Assembly (NCBI GenBank): GCA_905331475.1
Contig: CAJNYU010000497.1
Span: forward strand, 255,440 to 319,439
DNA: 64,000 nt
Source of the DNA: Rotaria socialis
Taxonomy: Eukaryota; Rotifera; Eurotatoria; Philodinida; Philodinidae
Direction: 5' to 3'
Position numbers and translations under genes: made by a program. This document shows positions 1 to 14,900 of the stretch, in pieces. The notes beneath the pieces were generated by a model. It ran no database searches, was not told where the DNA came from, and saw only the letters and a list, made by a program, of their open reading frames with translations. Each line of letters starts with the position of its first letter. Positions within the stretch are counted from its first letter, which is position 1.

Positions 1-1314
1 GCCACGCATCACCATTTGCAGTAAAATGATCAAAAGCTAGACGGATATGCTATTGGGCAAAGTGAATAGACAAACTACGAAAAAACAAAATCTATCCAAT
101 ACAGAATTGCTAACTTGAAAAGATTTCATTGACAATTGATTCATCCTGATGTTCGTGTAACATCATAAACAGTGGTCAGTGGCTCCGAAATGATTGTTCA
201 TTTTTTGAAACTCTAATAGCGTTCATCGTCGTGTAAGATAATTTCTATTTGAATGATTAAACTTGAAAAAATGAATATTTCATATGATTAAGATAGCATT
301 TCAATTTCAAATCTATAAAAATAGGTTAAAAGAAGTTCCAAGTCGTGAGAACTGATAACCTCAAGGTAATCATTATAAATCAATGAATTTTCTTTCTTAA
401 ATGAAGTAGTAGTTTCTCCGCAAGACATTTTTCAAAAGATTAAAGTGACCTTTCTGTTTTTTTTTTGACAAAACAACTTCATATCAAAAGTTTATCTTGA
501 AAAAGAAAATGCATTCAAAAATGTTCTGATAGTTTTTTTTAAAGTTTTATAAGAAATGATTATTTTATCAGATAAATAACTACTGTTAACTTGAATAAAT
601 TATTTAATGGACAATTAATATGTTCTTTTCTCTTCTTTTTCAGTTCGATTAGATAAAGAGAAAAAACAAGACTAAATTCTACTAGTGTCGTCCACATTTA
701 TCTCTCAACTTAATTATTGTAATATTATCCTTTAGTCTATCATACACTTCTGGTTCAAATTAAAAAGAAAACGTCTTGAGTCGTAATGAACCAATGAACA
801 TTTTCCACATGATGAGCAAAAGTCCCTATGGAGTAAGAGAACATGATGACGACGATGATTATGTTTAGAGAGGGGAAAGGAGGAACAGTAAACAAGTTTA
901 TCGTTCGTTGCAATATACACAAAATATGAGTATCGATGTGGGAATGATCAACAACATCAGCAGACGTTTATAATATCTTAAAATAACATGATAGAGAAGA
1001 TGAAATTTTCTAGATTGAATTTTTCTATTCTATTTGCTATTAAAGAAAAAGAAATCAGTTTTGTTCGCTTGATTAAAGCAACGAAATTTGTTTCCCTTTT
1101 CTTTTTCAGTATTATTCAATTGATGAGTTTGATGATTGACTTGAGGCAGAAAGACACGGTGTGTGCTTGCACTTATCTCTTCTAGCGTATGTTTATTCAA
1201 ATTAGCCCACCCAATTTTCCTGTTCATCGAATCAATACGTTTGGTCCCTTCTACGTTCCCGAGATATAGCAATGGAACAAGTTAAACAAACATTCCGTTA
1301 CTTGCTTTCTCTTC

Positions 1315-1346
<32 letters not shown>

Positions 1347-4300
1347 TGACAACTTCTCCACCTCAATCAATTTCTTTTGCTAGAAAATATTTCTTTACTT
1401 GGTTTATCGAACTAATCGAAGAGCGAATGGGAATTTGTGTTGTTCTTTTTTAAGATTTCATCATTGTGAGAAGTGTGGTGCTTTTGTTCTTCCAATTTCA
1501 AGTTCTTCGCAAACAATCTGAAGCTAGAGAATAAATTGTCACTATTGAGAATAGTGCATTATGAGAACGAAGAATAACGAACACTCAAATTCTGTACATA
1601 CCTATTTCTATATATATATATATATACGTATATGTATGAATTTATATACGTACGTACGTATGTGCAATACCTGAGGGTTGATCGGCTGTTGCCTTGAATC
1701 AACAACCATTAGAACTAGTTACTAGTTTATAACCCATCAAATTGATGTGAGGAACAGTTGGACAAAACGGTGAATAAATTGTTCTGTCTAGTTCCATTGT
1801 CAAAACTATGAAAAAATGATAATGATATCTAATTTTTACTCATCAATCAAACAGTTGTGATGCTCGTTACGTTGCAATAAATACAATTTACTATTTTATG
1901 ACCTACTGCTGTTGTTCAGTTCTCATCGATCAATGATCGATGATTAGTACTTAAACAATGATGAGAATGTTTTTTTTTCTTTCATACTGATATATTTTGA
2001 ATAGAATCTATGTAGGGTCTTGAAAATAGAGAACAGTATTTTCTAACTTCATTATGATGTTAGCTAACAATAATAAAACTTGTTTGACTGTCTTCATTCA
2101 ATATTCATTTCATTGCTTACATAAGAAATCAAATTGAGAAGAGAAAAGAAAAGAAAAGAAAAGAAAGCTTTACAGTTGTCAATTTCATCATCATTGGATT
2201 GAGCAAACATTTCGATTGCTAGTGTTGTTGTCATTTCATTTGCGTACGGTTAATCGAAAAGTCAAGAACATCTTTTGGAACAACGATTGTCCTTCTCTTT
2301 TCCAAGTGTGTCTATAGACGTAACGAATAAATTCTTAATCATAACACTTTCAGTATGATTGGTGATCAACACACATCTACATATTGTTATTTTTTAGTCT
2401 TATTTATAATAAGAAAAAAGAAAAAGGAAAAGAAAAGATTTTGTTGTTGTTTTTCATCTATGCCATTTGTCACACTCGATAGATATCAAGATTGTCTCTA
2501 AGCTGCAAGACTTTTGATTCATTTCTTGTTTCTTTTTTCATGTTTTAAACCGTCACATTAACATGAAACAAAAAAAAGAAAGTTGATCTCTTCTTTGTAT
2601 TATAAAGCGGCTGCGTACTTTCACATAGATCACGAGGAAAAGACGACATTCTACGTAATCATCGTTCTGTAAGATATATACATATACCGGATGTGCACTC
2701 AATCAAAAAAACACTCGAAATTGGGCGTGGATATCTGTCAGTCAATTGATTTTGTTTTAAGATTGTTTCTCTTCAGGCATCATTAGTTCACAGTTTGCTG
2801 CTTCCATATATGATCTGATTTAAATTTATAAGAAAAATAAAAACTCGTTTTCCTCATGTAAAAATAGTAGTTTGATACATACTTTCATATTCATAAAATC
2901 AATACAATCTGTCGAGCGGATATGTTCAAACGTTCAATTAATAGAAAATTTATTCACTAAAAGGATGTATGTGATCGTCATCGTCATCATCATCGTCAGA
3001 AGTTTCTTTTTTTTAGATATGTTTGTATAGACGCTTTATTCCTATTTCCTTCGTTCTTATAGCAAATATCAAAGGTAGTGGTATAAGATGCCATTCACAA
3101 TCTTGCCAAATTAATTGTTTTCTTAACATTAACGATTCTCGAATACTACTACCATATGTGGGCGTTGTCGGCTCAATTATCTATCGCTCAATCGGATAAG
3201 ACAATCAACGCTGATGTTTTTTTTTCTAGCTTGCCTACCTGTATGTATGTAACTATGTATGAATTTACAGTTGAACATAAATTAAATGGTAGTCTTTCTC
3301 ATTTTTTTTTCTTCTATGTGTTTTTCTTCTTCTATATTGTAATATTTTTCTTTTTAAAACAACCACAACTATCACTAACTAAGAATAATATTGACGGTGT
3401 GAATGCCGATATGGTTCTACAAGAGAGAAAAAGAAAAAAACAATGCATATTCTCTTCTGAGTGCTTGAGAGAAAGGCAAAGAAGAGAGGCTAGGATAACA
3501 AAGTTGATGGTTGCTTTTGCTGTTGCTGCTATGAGACCTCGTCGTTGTCGTCGACGAATGTGTATTTATGTTACAAATCTGTATAAATATATGCTTTGAT
3601 CAAAAAAAATCTAACCCATTAGGGTAAAAAAAAGAAAGAGAAGCAAGCAGAAAGAGAAAGTGTGAGAAGCAGAGAGACACAACTAGAACTAGAAGAAGTT
3701 TTACTATTCTTATGTACAATTCATCTATGTGATATTCGAGTTTAATTTTAAATACAAAACGTATTAGAACAATGATTATACTGGCCAAAAATCAATTCAC
3801 TTTGTGATACAAATCAATTAATCCGTGAGTGAAGAAATTTGCCTCAAATCTATTCATTAATCATTTGTGGCAATCACTCTTTCAGATAATAATCTTGATG
3901 ATGATTACAGGTGTATTTTAATATTTATATATATATATGTATGTATTTATGTACATATGGATATATTGATATTTAACAGACGAGAATATGTCATCAATTA
4001 TGGAATGAAGACGAGCGGTTCGTGCCACTTGATTTATCCTTCTTTTCATCCTATATTTCGATGCCTCGAGGGCTGATAAACGAAGTGAAACCCTTTGTGT
4101 AAATCACCTCTGAAAGAGCCAGATGAACACCTTGTGATGATGACGATGGAAATGTGTTTATACAAATATTATTTCAACTACGTCACTGATCTTAAACGGC
4201 CGCGTGACGAGGCTATCCAACACAGACATACACACGCACACACATACGGGCACTAATTGTGTCCATTGGGCAAAATCAGAGATTGATCAAGCGGCGCCGG

Positions 4301-5837
4301 AAGAACGGATTAAATACGTATGTCAAAAGATCATTGCTTTTCTAGAATAAGTACGAAAAATGAAACACTTTAAATTAATATCTATTGGATGAAATTATTA
4401 ATTATTGTATCTTCTCCAGATGACTGTTCAAAATCAGATTAAATTTCAAATTGGTATCAGAAGAAAAAAACACACACATGGATCATTGTTTCTTCGTCAT
4501 TCCAATTAGTGAAATCATGAACAACGATGATTGGTGCACACAGATTACGTCGTTTCTGCTCTGCTTCTATTCTACATGCATACAATATGTACATGGACAC
4601 GGAAAAACTTTTCTCTGACCTTCGTTCGTCTATATTGATCGGTCGAACACAGCGGGAGCATATCATGTCTTTTTTTTTTCCTGATTGATACCAATTCACG
4701 TTTCAGTGTGCAACAGCAGGACTCTAATATCATCAATATAATATTGGAAACACATTTTATCATTTAGTGATTATTATAGAACTGTAAAATTTATTCATAA
4801 ATCAATTCGACGACAAATTTTATTTATCAATGTGAAATTTCTTAAAATCTTTTGATAAATCGGAACGTAGGCAAAAATTTGCCTATTTTTCTATACTGCC
4901 ATATGTGTATGTACATTTTAATTGACTTATCAATAAATCATGTAGCAAAATAATGAAAGTGCTTGATAAGCTCTCTCCCTTTCACGCACACATTTTTCTT
5001 CTCGGGCAGTACAGCCGCGACTTGTCAAAAGCAACAACAACATATAAGACATTCTTTTTCTCGCCTGGGCGACGAACGACAAAAGAATTGATTTGATTGG
5101 TCAAAAATTCTGATTCGTGTACTACGATGTGGAGAGAAGGAGAAAAAAAAGCAAGGAATGTGGTACCAATAACGATTGGCAGTAGAAGGAATATAACGGA
5201 AGAAACGTAGAAGAAAAGAGAGAACAAGAGAGAGAGAAAAAAATCGAGAGAAGAGAAAAAATCGACTCGAGAGCAAACCTACGATCATTGGAGTTGTTAT
5301 TCTTATTACGACGAAAGAAAAGAATTGCTTGATGAGTAAGCATACACTAGTAGCAGTCTCTTCGCGCTTCTCATATTATTTTTGATTATCGGGAAGGACT
5401 TGTATTTGTTTAACCAAGGAAAAAATCTTCGTGTGTGTGTTCTTGTCCAAGGCTGTCAAAAAGAGCGAAAGAGAGAGTAATAAAAACAGTCGATCAAATT
5501 GTAATTTCTCTGTTTATTATTACGAAAAACATACGATCGCCTACCCTCATCATCATCATCATCAACAACATCAGCCAACAGCAACAAACGATCTCTGTGT
5601 TAAACAACGACTAGCTCCCTATTTGTTTTACTTGGCTCATAGTTGCAATGTTATTATTATTATTATTATTATTATTTTCTTCTCCGTGTTATTGAAACTA
5701 CGAGTGATTTCTGTGATATTAACATCATCACTAGCATCAACATAAATATTAATTTGTGTTATTCTTAGTGTGTTAATATTTTAATTCTTCGATTTTAATA
5801 AAGACAAACAAAACAAAACAAAAACATAACACAATAA
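1..5837. other. Non-coding upstream region of the forkhead gene
   Basis: No convincing coding exon is visible on either strand. Open frames here are short, low in complexity and match no family I recognise. The region holds simple repeats: a CT run at about 1319-1346, a TA run near 1608-1624, an ACGT-rich patch near 1649-1662, AGAAA repeats at about 2140-2166, and TTA repeats near 5649-5677. The last 500 bases before the forkhead ATG are rich in purine runs and short CAA/CAT repeats and are probably 5' UTR and core promoter. Size and position suggest cis-regulatory DNA for FoxC, which is inference. Confidence 0.5.
1319..1346. repeat. CT dinucleotide microsatellite
   Basis: About 14 uninterrupted CT units. 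Similar CT/GA tracts occur inside ESRP intron 7 near 15665 and 16622, so this simple repeat is common in the non-coding DNA of the window. Confidence 0.85.
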
Positions 5838-7618
<1,781 letters not shown>

Positions 7619-7692
7619 ATATTTGTTTTTTTTTCTTCAAATTCTTTTTGTTCTCTTCTTTCCTTTTTTGTTCTCGTATGTAGATAGTGTTT

Positions 7693-7734
7693 GTGCGTGC
7701 GTGCGTGCGTGTGTGTGTGTGTGTGTGTGTGTGT
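7693..7734. repeat. GTGC/GT microsatellite in the FoxC 3' UTR
   Basis: GTGC units run into about 13 GT units, some 75 nt after the FoxC stop codon and so probably within the 3' UTR. Confidence 0.85.
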
Positions 7735-8018
7735 TTATTAATGATCTCATTGGTATATTGCAACCTTTATTTTCAAAATGCGCTCCAATTTCTTGCTTTG
7801 TGATTATTGTGTTTGTGCGCGTATGTGAGTATATGAATCAATGAACGAAGACATATGCATTTTTCAAAATTGATTTAAATATCTTGTCTTTTTTTTATAA
7901 ACTAAAACTTGTCTTTAACAAAATCAAAAATGTTGTAAATGATGATGAAAAGTAACAAGAATTCTTCGCGGTAGATTATCTTTGTAAAATTTGAGATTAG
8001 AGCTGCATAGTGCATCAG

Positions 8019-8024
8019 AATAAA
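8019..8024 (+). terminator. Candidate poly(A) signal for FoxC
   Basis: AATAAA about 400 nt after the FoxC stop codon, the first good match downstream of the GT repeat. Other AATAAA matches follow in this AT-rich spacer, so the choice is tentative. Confidence 0.35.
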
Positions 8025-11000
8025 ATGTTTTACAAATGAAAAATAAGATTTACATATTTTATTGAGTCCCTTTTAAAGCTACATGTGCCCAATATGATAA
8101 ATCAGATACGACGAAATCGAATCTTTTAGGGCAAGATTGATAATATAAATAAATATTTGTGCAAGTAAATAGCCTGTTGACTATTATCAGTAACAAATTA
8201 TTGTCTATCGGCGGGGGACATTGACTGGGACGCTGATATCAGATGAGTTTTTCTAAGTATTTCCAAACTAGTAGCACTTAACAACGTTTAAACTAATATC
8301 AGATACTGCAGCGAAGATAAATTCCAGACGAGTTACTAGTTGAGAAAATAAATATTATATCGAACAAGTTTTCTTAATGAAGCTTCTGTTTTTTCTTTTA
8401 TATAAGCATGAATTTAGTTACGGAAATTACAAAGGAGTTACTTTTATATTTCATGAGAATAAATTATTTAATTCATATCACGCATACAAATAATATAATT
8501 CAAGAAAGAAAATAATATAATTAATGAGTTTTTCTGGTCATAAATCTATGATCACATATTCCATATGGATAAGAATCGTCATAACTCGTCGTCTTTTATA
8601 TCTATATCTATATCTATATATAGATTTAGTGAAACGCTCTCTATTTCATAAGATAAAAAGAGAATGCTATAAAAGTAAATTGTAAAGTTAAATAAAATGT
8701 TTATTTAGTATTACCAATATTTTTTACATTTGACTTTATAGATGAGTATCTAAACTATTCATAATCCAAAAAATGAACATTGTTGCCTCTCTTTTGCAAT
8801 GAATGAAGATACAAAAAATCAAATAATGTTATAATTGCAAAATGTTTATGAATGCAGATCCTTTGAGCTTGAAATTTTGAAATCACCTGTTTTTTAGCCT
8901 TTTTAGGCTCATAGAAAAGGTGTAAAATATAAATTCCGTTTTCGGCGATAGGCGCTTTTCAAAGATTATTGATAAAATAATAGAAACGATTCGTCTTATT
9001 TTCTGTTTGAACTTTGAGCAGAATTTTATTTTTATTTATAGTTTATCTTTCATTAACATTTTTGGTATATCATTTACTATTTTTTGTTTTCATATGCTCC
9101 TTTTCTTAATTTAAAATGATTATTATTCTAAACATTGATTTCACTAGTAAATAGCTCACTTGTCGTTATGTATCGAATATATCTAAAACGCCTATATGAA
9201 TTATGTTTTCCAGCTGTATTGCGATAGCAGCAGAACAGGGCAGAGCAAAAGCAAAATAGAAGCCATAAAGCTGTCATTTAGAACAATTTACAATGCCTAC
9301 CTTGTTCAAAAGTAGACGTAAGTTCAACAATAAAAGGCTAAAATGCATATTGAATTATAATCTCATGAATTGTTCTATTGGTAAAATTAAATTCACTCAA
9401 TATATTTATCGTAAGGTTGTTGAAAAGTGGACTCGATGATGTATATTCATGTTAGTCATGAATATCAATAAGAGTGTGGAATCTTTTTTCAAAATCTTTT
9501 TCTGTACATGTCCCATGACTATCATTTCATTACTCTGTAGAGATTTTAGTATTGAAAAATTCATAAGAGAATATGAAAATCAATGTTTTGGTACCGGTGA
9601 CGAGCATAACTATATCAAAATTTTTCTTTCAGTCAAAAAATAGAAAATGATGTAAGCAATATATAAAACGACAAACAGTTCGAATATCAGTCTTGAGGTA
9701 TTCTGAAAATATTTTTGTCATAATGATGCGTTTGTTAAGAACAATCCACTGTATCTACTCGTGTTGAAGTTTTAGGTAATTTATAACATCCGACTGATCA
9801 TCATTACAAGTACAATATAGATTCATGCCTAAAAAAGAAAACATCATTTCTGATTATTTTCATAACAGTTTTTAAATGCAATAAATTTGCTTAAATTCCT
9901 TAAGTCATCTCATTGATGGTGAAAGTTTTTAAATTTGATACTGAAAGCATTTCTTTGATATTCAAGTTAGGAATTTATATAGTAAAAAATTACTGTGTTC
10001 AATATAGATTATTGTAGACAAATCAATATCTTTAATCAGCTTTTAGATTATAATTAGGACTAGTTTTTTATTATTATCTATCATTATATGTCAGAATAAT
10101 TATAATAGTTTTCTAAAAAAATTGTACAGATATTAATTATACTTTCTAGCCGAAATATTTATTTGATGCATAAAATATAAACTCAAAAAGTATCTACGTG
10201 AATAGTTAACAAAATTATCATTGAATTCAATTAATTAACTAATATTTTCCTTCCTTCTAATTGTGCATAATCGAAAATCCATCGGAATAAATAGTTATTA
10301 TTTTGAATCGATGAAAATTTAATGATAAAAACGCTCCGATTTCATGTTTTTAACTATCTCACCGGTGCACATTCACTGTATCTAGTTTTTGACTTTGCTC
10401 TATGTTTCATTAATTTTATACAATGAACAATTTAATGAGAATTTACCAAAACTTTACTCATTCTAAAACTGAGTTAAGTTTAAAATAGTTCTGTTGTTCA
10501 TAAATATTCATTTTATATTTTGATTTGAACAAACGAATAGACAGTTTTTGCACGACATTTGATCCGTAAAATAAATACTCTTTCTTATGATAGTAAAATA
10601 TCTAAAATAAAGTTATTTATTGCAACTAGATATTTGGGCGACATAAAAAAAAACTATTCAAACCAGAGAAATATTTACAATTTACAGTCAAATTGAATAA
10701 CACAAGAGCATATTGTTTCTGTTAGTTTCATGTAGGTAAAACTTTTCAAGCATGTTCTTCGTACATACATTTTCAATCGATAATTCAAAATAATGTTCCA
10801 TATACAATATGTCATATAGAAAAAAAATTTCATTATCAATTTTTTTCCTATTCGATTATACTGATGACTATTTGATCTCCATTGGATCGGTCATTCAATA
10901 ATGTGACGACGCTGTTGACGAAGGCTACGCTTTGACTTTGTACATGTGCGCTTTCTCTTACACGTCTATACGGCAAAGAGACAAAAATCGACGAAGCATA

Positions 11001-11965
11001 TCGTTTGTTACCGACGTTGCAGTGCATCTTTCTCTCACGAACAATTTTTTCTTTTCTTCTCCAATAGACTCATGATCAACCATAGTTGTGTGCCTATAGC
11101 TGAATTGTGTTTTTAAGTTAAAAATCACTTCAATAATACCTAAAATGAACAGGTCAGTAACAAAATAGAATCTTTTTTTAGCAGTAGAAATATGCACACA
11201 AACGATTTTACATCGATCTCTTTTTCCTCCTCTACATGATAGTTTATCAATTTTAATGAAGGGAATGATTGTGCACATTCTCGCGTCTGTCGCTAATGTG
11301 AATAGATTCCTAGCGCAAACAGCTGTCGCATATCGCTGCGTAGGCCCCACTCTGAACACAATGGAGGACATCGTAGGATGAAATATTGAGAGAGAAAAAA
11401 AAAGAAATCAAATGCTAGAATAAAGAATATGATTGAAGATCGGTTGATTGCGCAAAAAAAAGGACGATCAGACAATGCAAGAGTAAGAAAAACTTGAACA
11501 TTAAAGATGACCTAAAGGTAACAGATGGCCCTTTTTACATGAAGTAAAGAAGTCGAGAGAGAGAGAGAAAAAAAAAGTTTTTTTTTTCCATAACTATCAA
11601 TAGAATTTGATTCTCGTTCTAGGATTCAAATGTAAAATATAACAAAGGAATAAAAAGAAAGAAACAAAAAAAGCAGATCGCCATTAAAATTTCATATTCA
11701 TCGGTTTATTTTTGTATCGTGTCACAGTTGTGTGTATATTACTCGTCCTTTTCAATCGATATTTGACTTATTCGGTTTTGATTGATAGCATTTGTTGTTC
11801 TCTCGATTTTTTTTTGGTATTCAATTTTTCAATAATATCAAGTCTATTCTTTCCATCCTTATATCTCTTATTTCTTCTTCGCCTTCGAAACTGACAATTA
11901 CGACTCTATTAAACCTGAATTGTAAACGGGTTCGTACGCATTCGCCGACCACGTTGCTGTCTGAA

Positions 11966-14900
11966 ATGACGTCGTCATCGTCTTCACCGCCGTTGACAAT
12001 AGCCGTGGTACCAGTAGCGAATGTTGAAATAAATAATGATAATAATAAACAATATCTATGCTTATTTTCTCTCATTACTGCTGGATTATTGGACCAAGAC
12101 ATGGGTTCAGATGAACAGGAAATTATCGAAATGATTTATCTTATTATTGATGCAGATCAAAGAAAGGTATGTTTTCTAAAAATCGAATTTCTGACAAAAT
12201 TATAGAAGTTGGATTTTATTTTTGGCAACAAAAGATGGTGGCTTTACATCGTCAATACATACAACCAGTATTCATAGAAAATTTGAATGATGAAAGCAAA
12301 CAAACAAGCGGAATTGATGAAACACTGCTATTTTCATCAGAACTTGATCTTAATGGAGCATTGAATAAAGTGAGTTTTTTTTAAAAATACTATCGATTTC
12401 TTTCGATGTTGACAATTGTCTATTGTAGTTCGATGGATTCTTACGTGATCGGTATCTACATCCAGATTTTGGTGTTAACTTAACATTTATTTGTGAGAAT
12501 TGTCTTCATATACGTCAATGTCTTCATCCGGAAAGTGTTAAAAAATCAACAATACCTTTGCCGAATTATTACTGGTCTTATTTTGATTTGAGAAATGAAT
12601 TTAAACACATGTATAAAACAACTGAATGTTACAATATAGATACTATGCTTGAAAGTAATTTTATATTTTTTTTTCTTTTTATAATTATTTGCAAAAGAAA
12701 AGGATATTGACCTTGATGATTGGTTTTCGAAAGAGTCACAGCTTACATTCAACACATTGTGAAATATGATATTGATCTAATTCTAATACTATAATTTCTT
12801 CTTTCTTTTTGTTTTAGAATTGTCAATTTCACCAATAGATGAAATCGACTATTGTATGCGACATATTAGACAGATGGAATTAATTGTTTATCAAATGTTA
12901 AATAATGGTTAGGTTATTCAACATAAAAATTTTTTCATACTTTAATTTTCATAATACTTTCATAGGTTACCGTTTTGAACAACCCGAACATGTTATGACT
13001 CACTTACAACAGGGCATATGGTAAAATACATATTTCGGATCTTGACAGAAGCTATCTTGTTTTGAAAGTTTAAATCTTTCTCTTTTGATTGACTCTTATT
13101 GAAGTTAAACAATACTTGAAGACAGATAGAGAATGAAGATATTTACGTATATATTTAAAGAATAAAATCTAAATTACTATTCCAAAAAGCTTAGACATCA
13201 TTTTCTTTAATAATAATAATAATAGAAAAAGCGTATAGTTTCTAATATTTTAGAAAAATTCTTTCACTATATTTTCTTGTCATAAAACACTTTAATCTTA
13301 AAATTAGTAAAACAGATTCTCATCGGATCTAAATATCATTAGAATACTGGTATAAAAAGAAAACTAAAACAATCTTTTTTGTTGAACAAAAGAGCACTAT
13401 GTTCTCTAGTCGTACGAAAAACAGTCTGAGAACAAATATATTAGATAATTAAACGAAAATATTTTTCAATAATACTCGTTTCTATCATTGAAGAACACGA
13501 AATCTACTTTCTGTTGAATCTTTGTTTAGATATTAAATTTTAAAATAAATATTTTCAATATCTGTCTGGGTTTTAATATTATCGAAATAGGAAAAAAAAA
13601 GAAAATTAAAATCCAATCAAAGCGTTATGAAATACTGATTAAATAATAATTTTATTTGTTTTTATTTAGTTCATTAGAAGATAATATTGAAGAAAGTACA
13701 GTCGTTAGAGCACGCGGTTTACCATGGCAATGTACCGATCAAGATGTAGCCAAATTTTTTCGGGGGCTTGATATAGAAAAGTGAGTAAAATCGATTATTA
13801 AATCGTAATTATATATCATGAGTTGAGCGTTTTTTTCAAAACAAATGCTATGCTAATATTTAACACATATTTTTAACTTAGAAATATATCAGTAGCTACT
13901 TCTTTTCTTATATAGATAATTTTGATATTTTATTAAATAACATATTCTTTAAAAATGTGTTTGCCACTTGAAACAGTACTTATTTACAACCATAACTTGC
14001 TTAATTAAATCGTTTCTAATTAGTAGAGAAGCACACGATCTTTCAATGTCACAGTATAAAAAAAACTTCCAAGGATTTAAAAGAGAGCACAATTGTTGTG
14101 AGTAATTTCGTTGATTAGCATAAATACACCAATCGATTAATTATACGAAAAAAAAATACATATTCAATGAAGATAATTTTTTCCTTTGTTTGAATAAAAA
14201 TAAATCCGTTGTATTTTACATACAGATTAGTGATATGAAACAAACATAAGATTAGATGTAAACCTTTAATTTTATCGAAAGAGTTCTCTTTAATTGCTCT
14301 TCTATATCTTCGTAATATTTTCAACATTGAAACACAAACATATTTTACTTGTGAACTGAAACAGTTCTGAAGAAAAAATAGAAAAAGAAACAATTTTTAG
14401 TTTTAAATTATAAATTCTATACAGAATATATCAACTTTTTTGGCTATATGAATGAATAAAAATATATTAAAGTATATGATATCTACAATTTTCAAAAAAA
14501 TTTCATGTCTAAAAAGAAATAAAATTTTGACTTAATTATTCAAAGTGAAATTTGAATTATCAATCTGTTCTCGTTTTTGAATATGTTTTTATTCGACAAG
14601 AGTGTGAGATGTTTTCTATCTTAGAAACCTTATTAGATTCGAGTAACAATGAGAGAACCAAGAGAAAAATAACTGATTTACATCATACTTAAATAAATCT
14701 AAAATTATTGAAAAATTTTACTTTATTTTATTGGCTATCTGTGATTCTTCGTTATTTTCAACAATTTTAACTTATTTCCAATGACTTTTGATTTTATCAA
14801 ATTCATCCAAATGCTACATCAAAATAGTTTTCCAATTTCATTCGTATATATATAGTTTTTTGTTATTAATTATTGCCATTAAAATTTAAATAGAATCACA

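Larger units (their letters stand above)
7619..11965. other. Non-coding spacer between FoxC and ESRP
   Basis: 4.3 kb with no supported gene on either strand. Contents are the FoxC 3' UTR, AT-rich DNA, a TATATC repeat at about 8598-8624 and purine-rich runs near 11370-11590. The last few hundred bases are presumably the ESRP promoter and 5' UTR. Two lone genes with wide flanks suggest distributed regulatory sequence, which is inference. Confidence 0.45.

Noticed and set aside
3156-3599. 147-aa open frame upstream of FoxC
   Set aside because: Low-complexity Phe/Lys-rich translation, no family features, and T-rich DNA of non-coding type.
5431-5745. 104-aa frame just before FoxC
   Set aside because: His and Ile runs come from CAT and ATT microsatellites; this is probably 5' UTR.
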